From positions 1-7,280 of the forward strand of contig CALZMK010000068.1 in the NCBI GenBank assembly GCA_945788545.1: a DNA stretch of 7,280 nucleotides, written 5' to 3'. Below are positions 6,819 through 7,280 of this stretch, piece after piece (within the stretch, counting starts at the first letter, position 1; every line of letters begins with the position of its first letter). Both the position numbers and the translations under genes were made by a program. The notes below the pieces were generated by a model. The model worked only from the letters and a program-made list of their open reading frames with translations, was not told the DNA's origin and made no database searches. The stretch comes from an uncultured Prevotella sp. (GTDB lineage: Bacteria > Bacteroidota > Bacteroidia > Bacteroidales > Bacteroidaceae).

Positions 6819-7280
6819 TTATCCCCTGTTGGCATACCACTGCCCGAAGTCCTTATAGCCCTCGGGCAGCACATGGCCCTGCAACTCGGGAAACCACCGC
6901 TTCAAATCCTCGAATAGCTTCATCCCCGGTTCGTCGTTGTCGGGATACATGTGGAGCGACACTCCCTCGGGCAGTCCGCCCCTCAGCAATGCGATGTCAG
7001 CCCTTGTGAGCGATGTGGCGGATGGAATAGCCACCGCCTTATGTCCTGCCGACAGCATAGCCCAGCAATCCGACGGGCCCTCGGTAATCCACAGCTCATC
7101 CCCCTGCTTCAATCTCTTGATCACCGGTTTGTTATACATCCCCACATGCGAGCCCCGTGGAAAGCGGAATCGGGGCTTCTCCTCCTTCCCCATATATCTC
7201 CCCTGTACACTCAGCAACCTCCCATCTACATCCCGATAAGGAATCAGCAGCGACGGCGCGTCATAAAAAGCCTTCCCCCA
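6819..7280 (-). CDS. Toprim-domain (DnaG-type primase-like) protein, C-terminal part, incomplete at the window edge
   Basis: The reading frame is open from base 7280 down to the TAA at 6821-6819, so the N-terminus lies outside; 153 residues are visible. They contain a Toprim fold signature: the first strand with catalytic Glu in WITEGPSDCWAML, and an Asp-x-Asp pair in MYPDNDEPG, the metal-binding residues shared by DnaG primases, topoisomerases and related nucleases. Upstream, a DAPSLLIPYRDVDGRLLSVQ segment resembles the strand-rich region that precedes Toprim in small CHC2-type primases, and the end (KDFGQW) resembles the usual KDVNDWL-like tail. A zinc-finger domain would be expected further right. 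A TTG at 7217 could look like a start but the homology runs past it. Such stand-alone primases are common on Bacteroidetes mobile elements and prophages, but nothing else here shows one. Confidence 0.8.
   Translation of the reverse strand, partial: WGKAFYDAPSLLIPYRDVDGRLLSVQGRYMGKEEKPRFRFPRGSHVGMYNKPVIKRLKQGDELWITEGPSDCWAMLSAGHKAVAIPSATSLTRADIALLRGGLPEGVSLHMYPDNDEPGMKLFEDLKRWFPELQGHVLPEGYKDFGQWYANRG

Overview
The window looks like a chromosomal segment from a member of the Bacteroidales, most likely Prevotella or a close relative. The first gene has a textbook Bacteroidetes promoter (TTTG, 19 bases, TAATTTTG). There are no Shine-Dalgarno-like leaders, intergenic DNA is very AT-rich while the genes are not, and the large sensor protein has an architecture I associate with Bacteroidales DUF5112/DUF5113 proteins. 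No sequence search was possible, so the genus is inference.

Layout: bases 1-177 are an AT-rich control region with a promoter, two short inverted repeats and phased A-tracts. Next comes a two-gene sugar-acid module: 2-keto-3-deoxygluconate kinase (178-1203) and KDPG/KHG aldolase (1265-1933). These two enzymes turn KDG, for example from pectin or uronate breakdown, into pyruvate and glyceraldehyde-3-phosphate. A perfect hairpin and a perfect 16-base tandem repeat separate them. With little or no gap follows a signalling module: a giant four-pass membrane histidine-kinase-like protein (up to 1186 residues, ending at 5426), a response regulator (5438-6163), and a small polytopic membrane protein overlapping the regulator's end (6153-6746). 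A convergent minus-strand gene for a Toprim (primase-type) protein enters from the right edge and is incomplete.

The most interesting object is the giant sensor. It reads as two sensor-kinase units fused head to tail, each with a periplasmic part, a membrane segment and a cytoplasmic kinase-like part. The first unit has an apparently intact ATP-binding domain but lacks the phospho-accepting histidine (Ile-Asn where His-Glu is expected). The second unit has a plausible phospho-histidine (His1016 in HETMYYP) but an ATPase-like domain stripped of its nucleotide-binding boxes. The two halves look complementary, suggesting that one active kinase is divided across a single chain. Its downstream membrane gene resembles a shrunken AbgT-family transporter that has lost the regions forming the transport hairpins, so it may be a repurposed partner rather than a transporter.

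All five plus-strand genes are closely packed. They could be one transcription unit led by the promoter near base 93, or two units; no promoter of the same type was found directly in front of the sensor gene.
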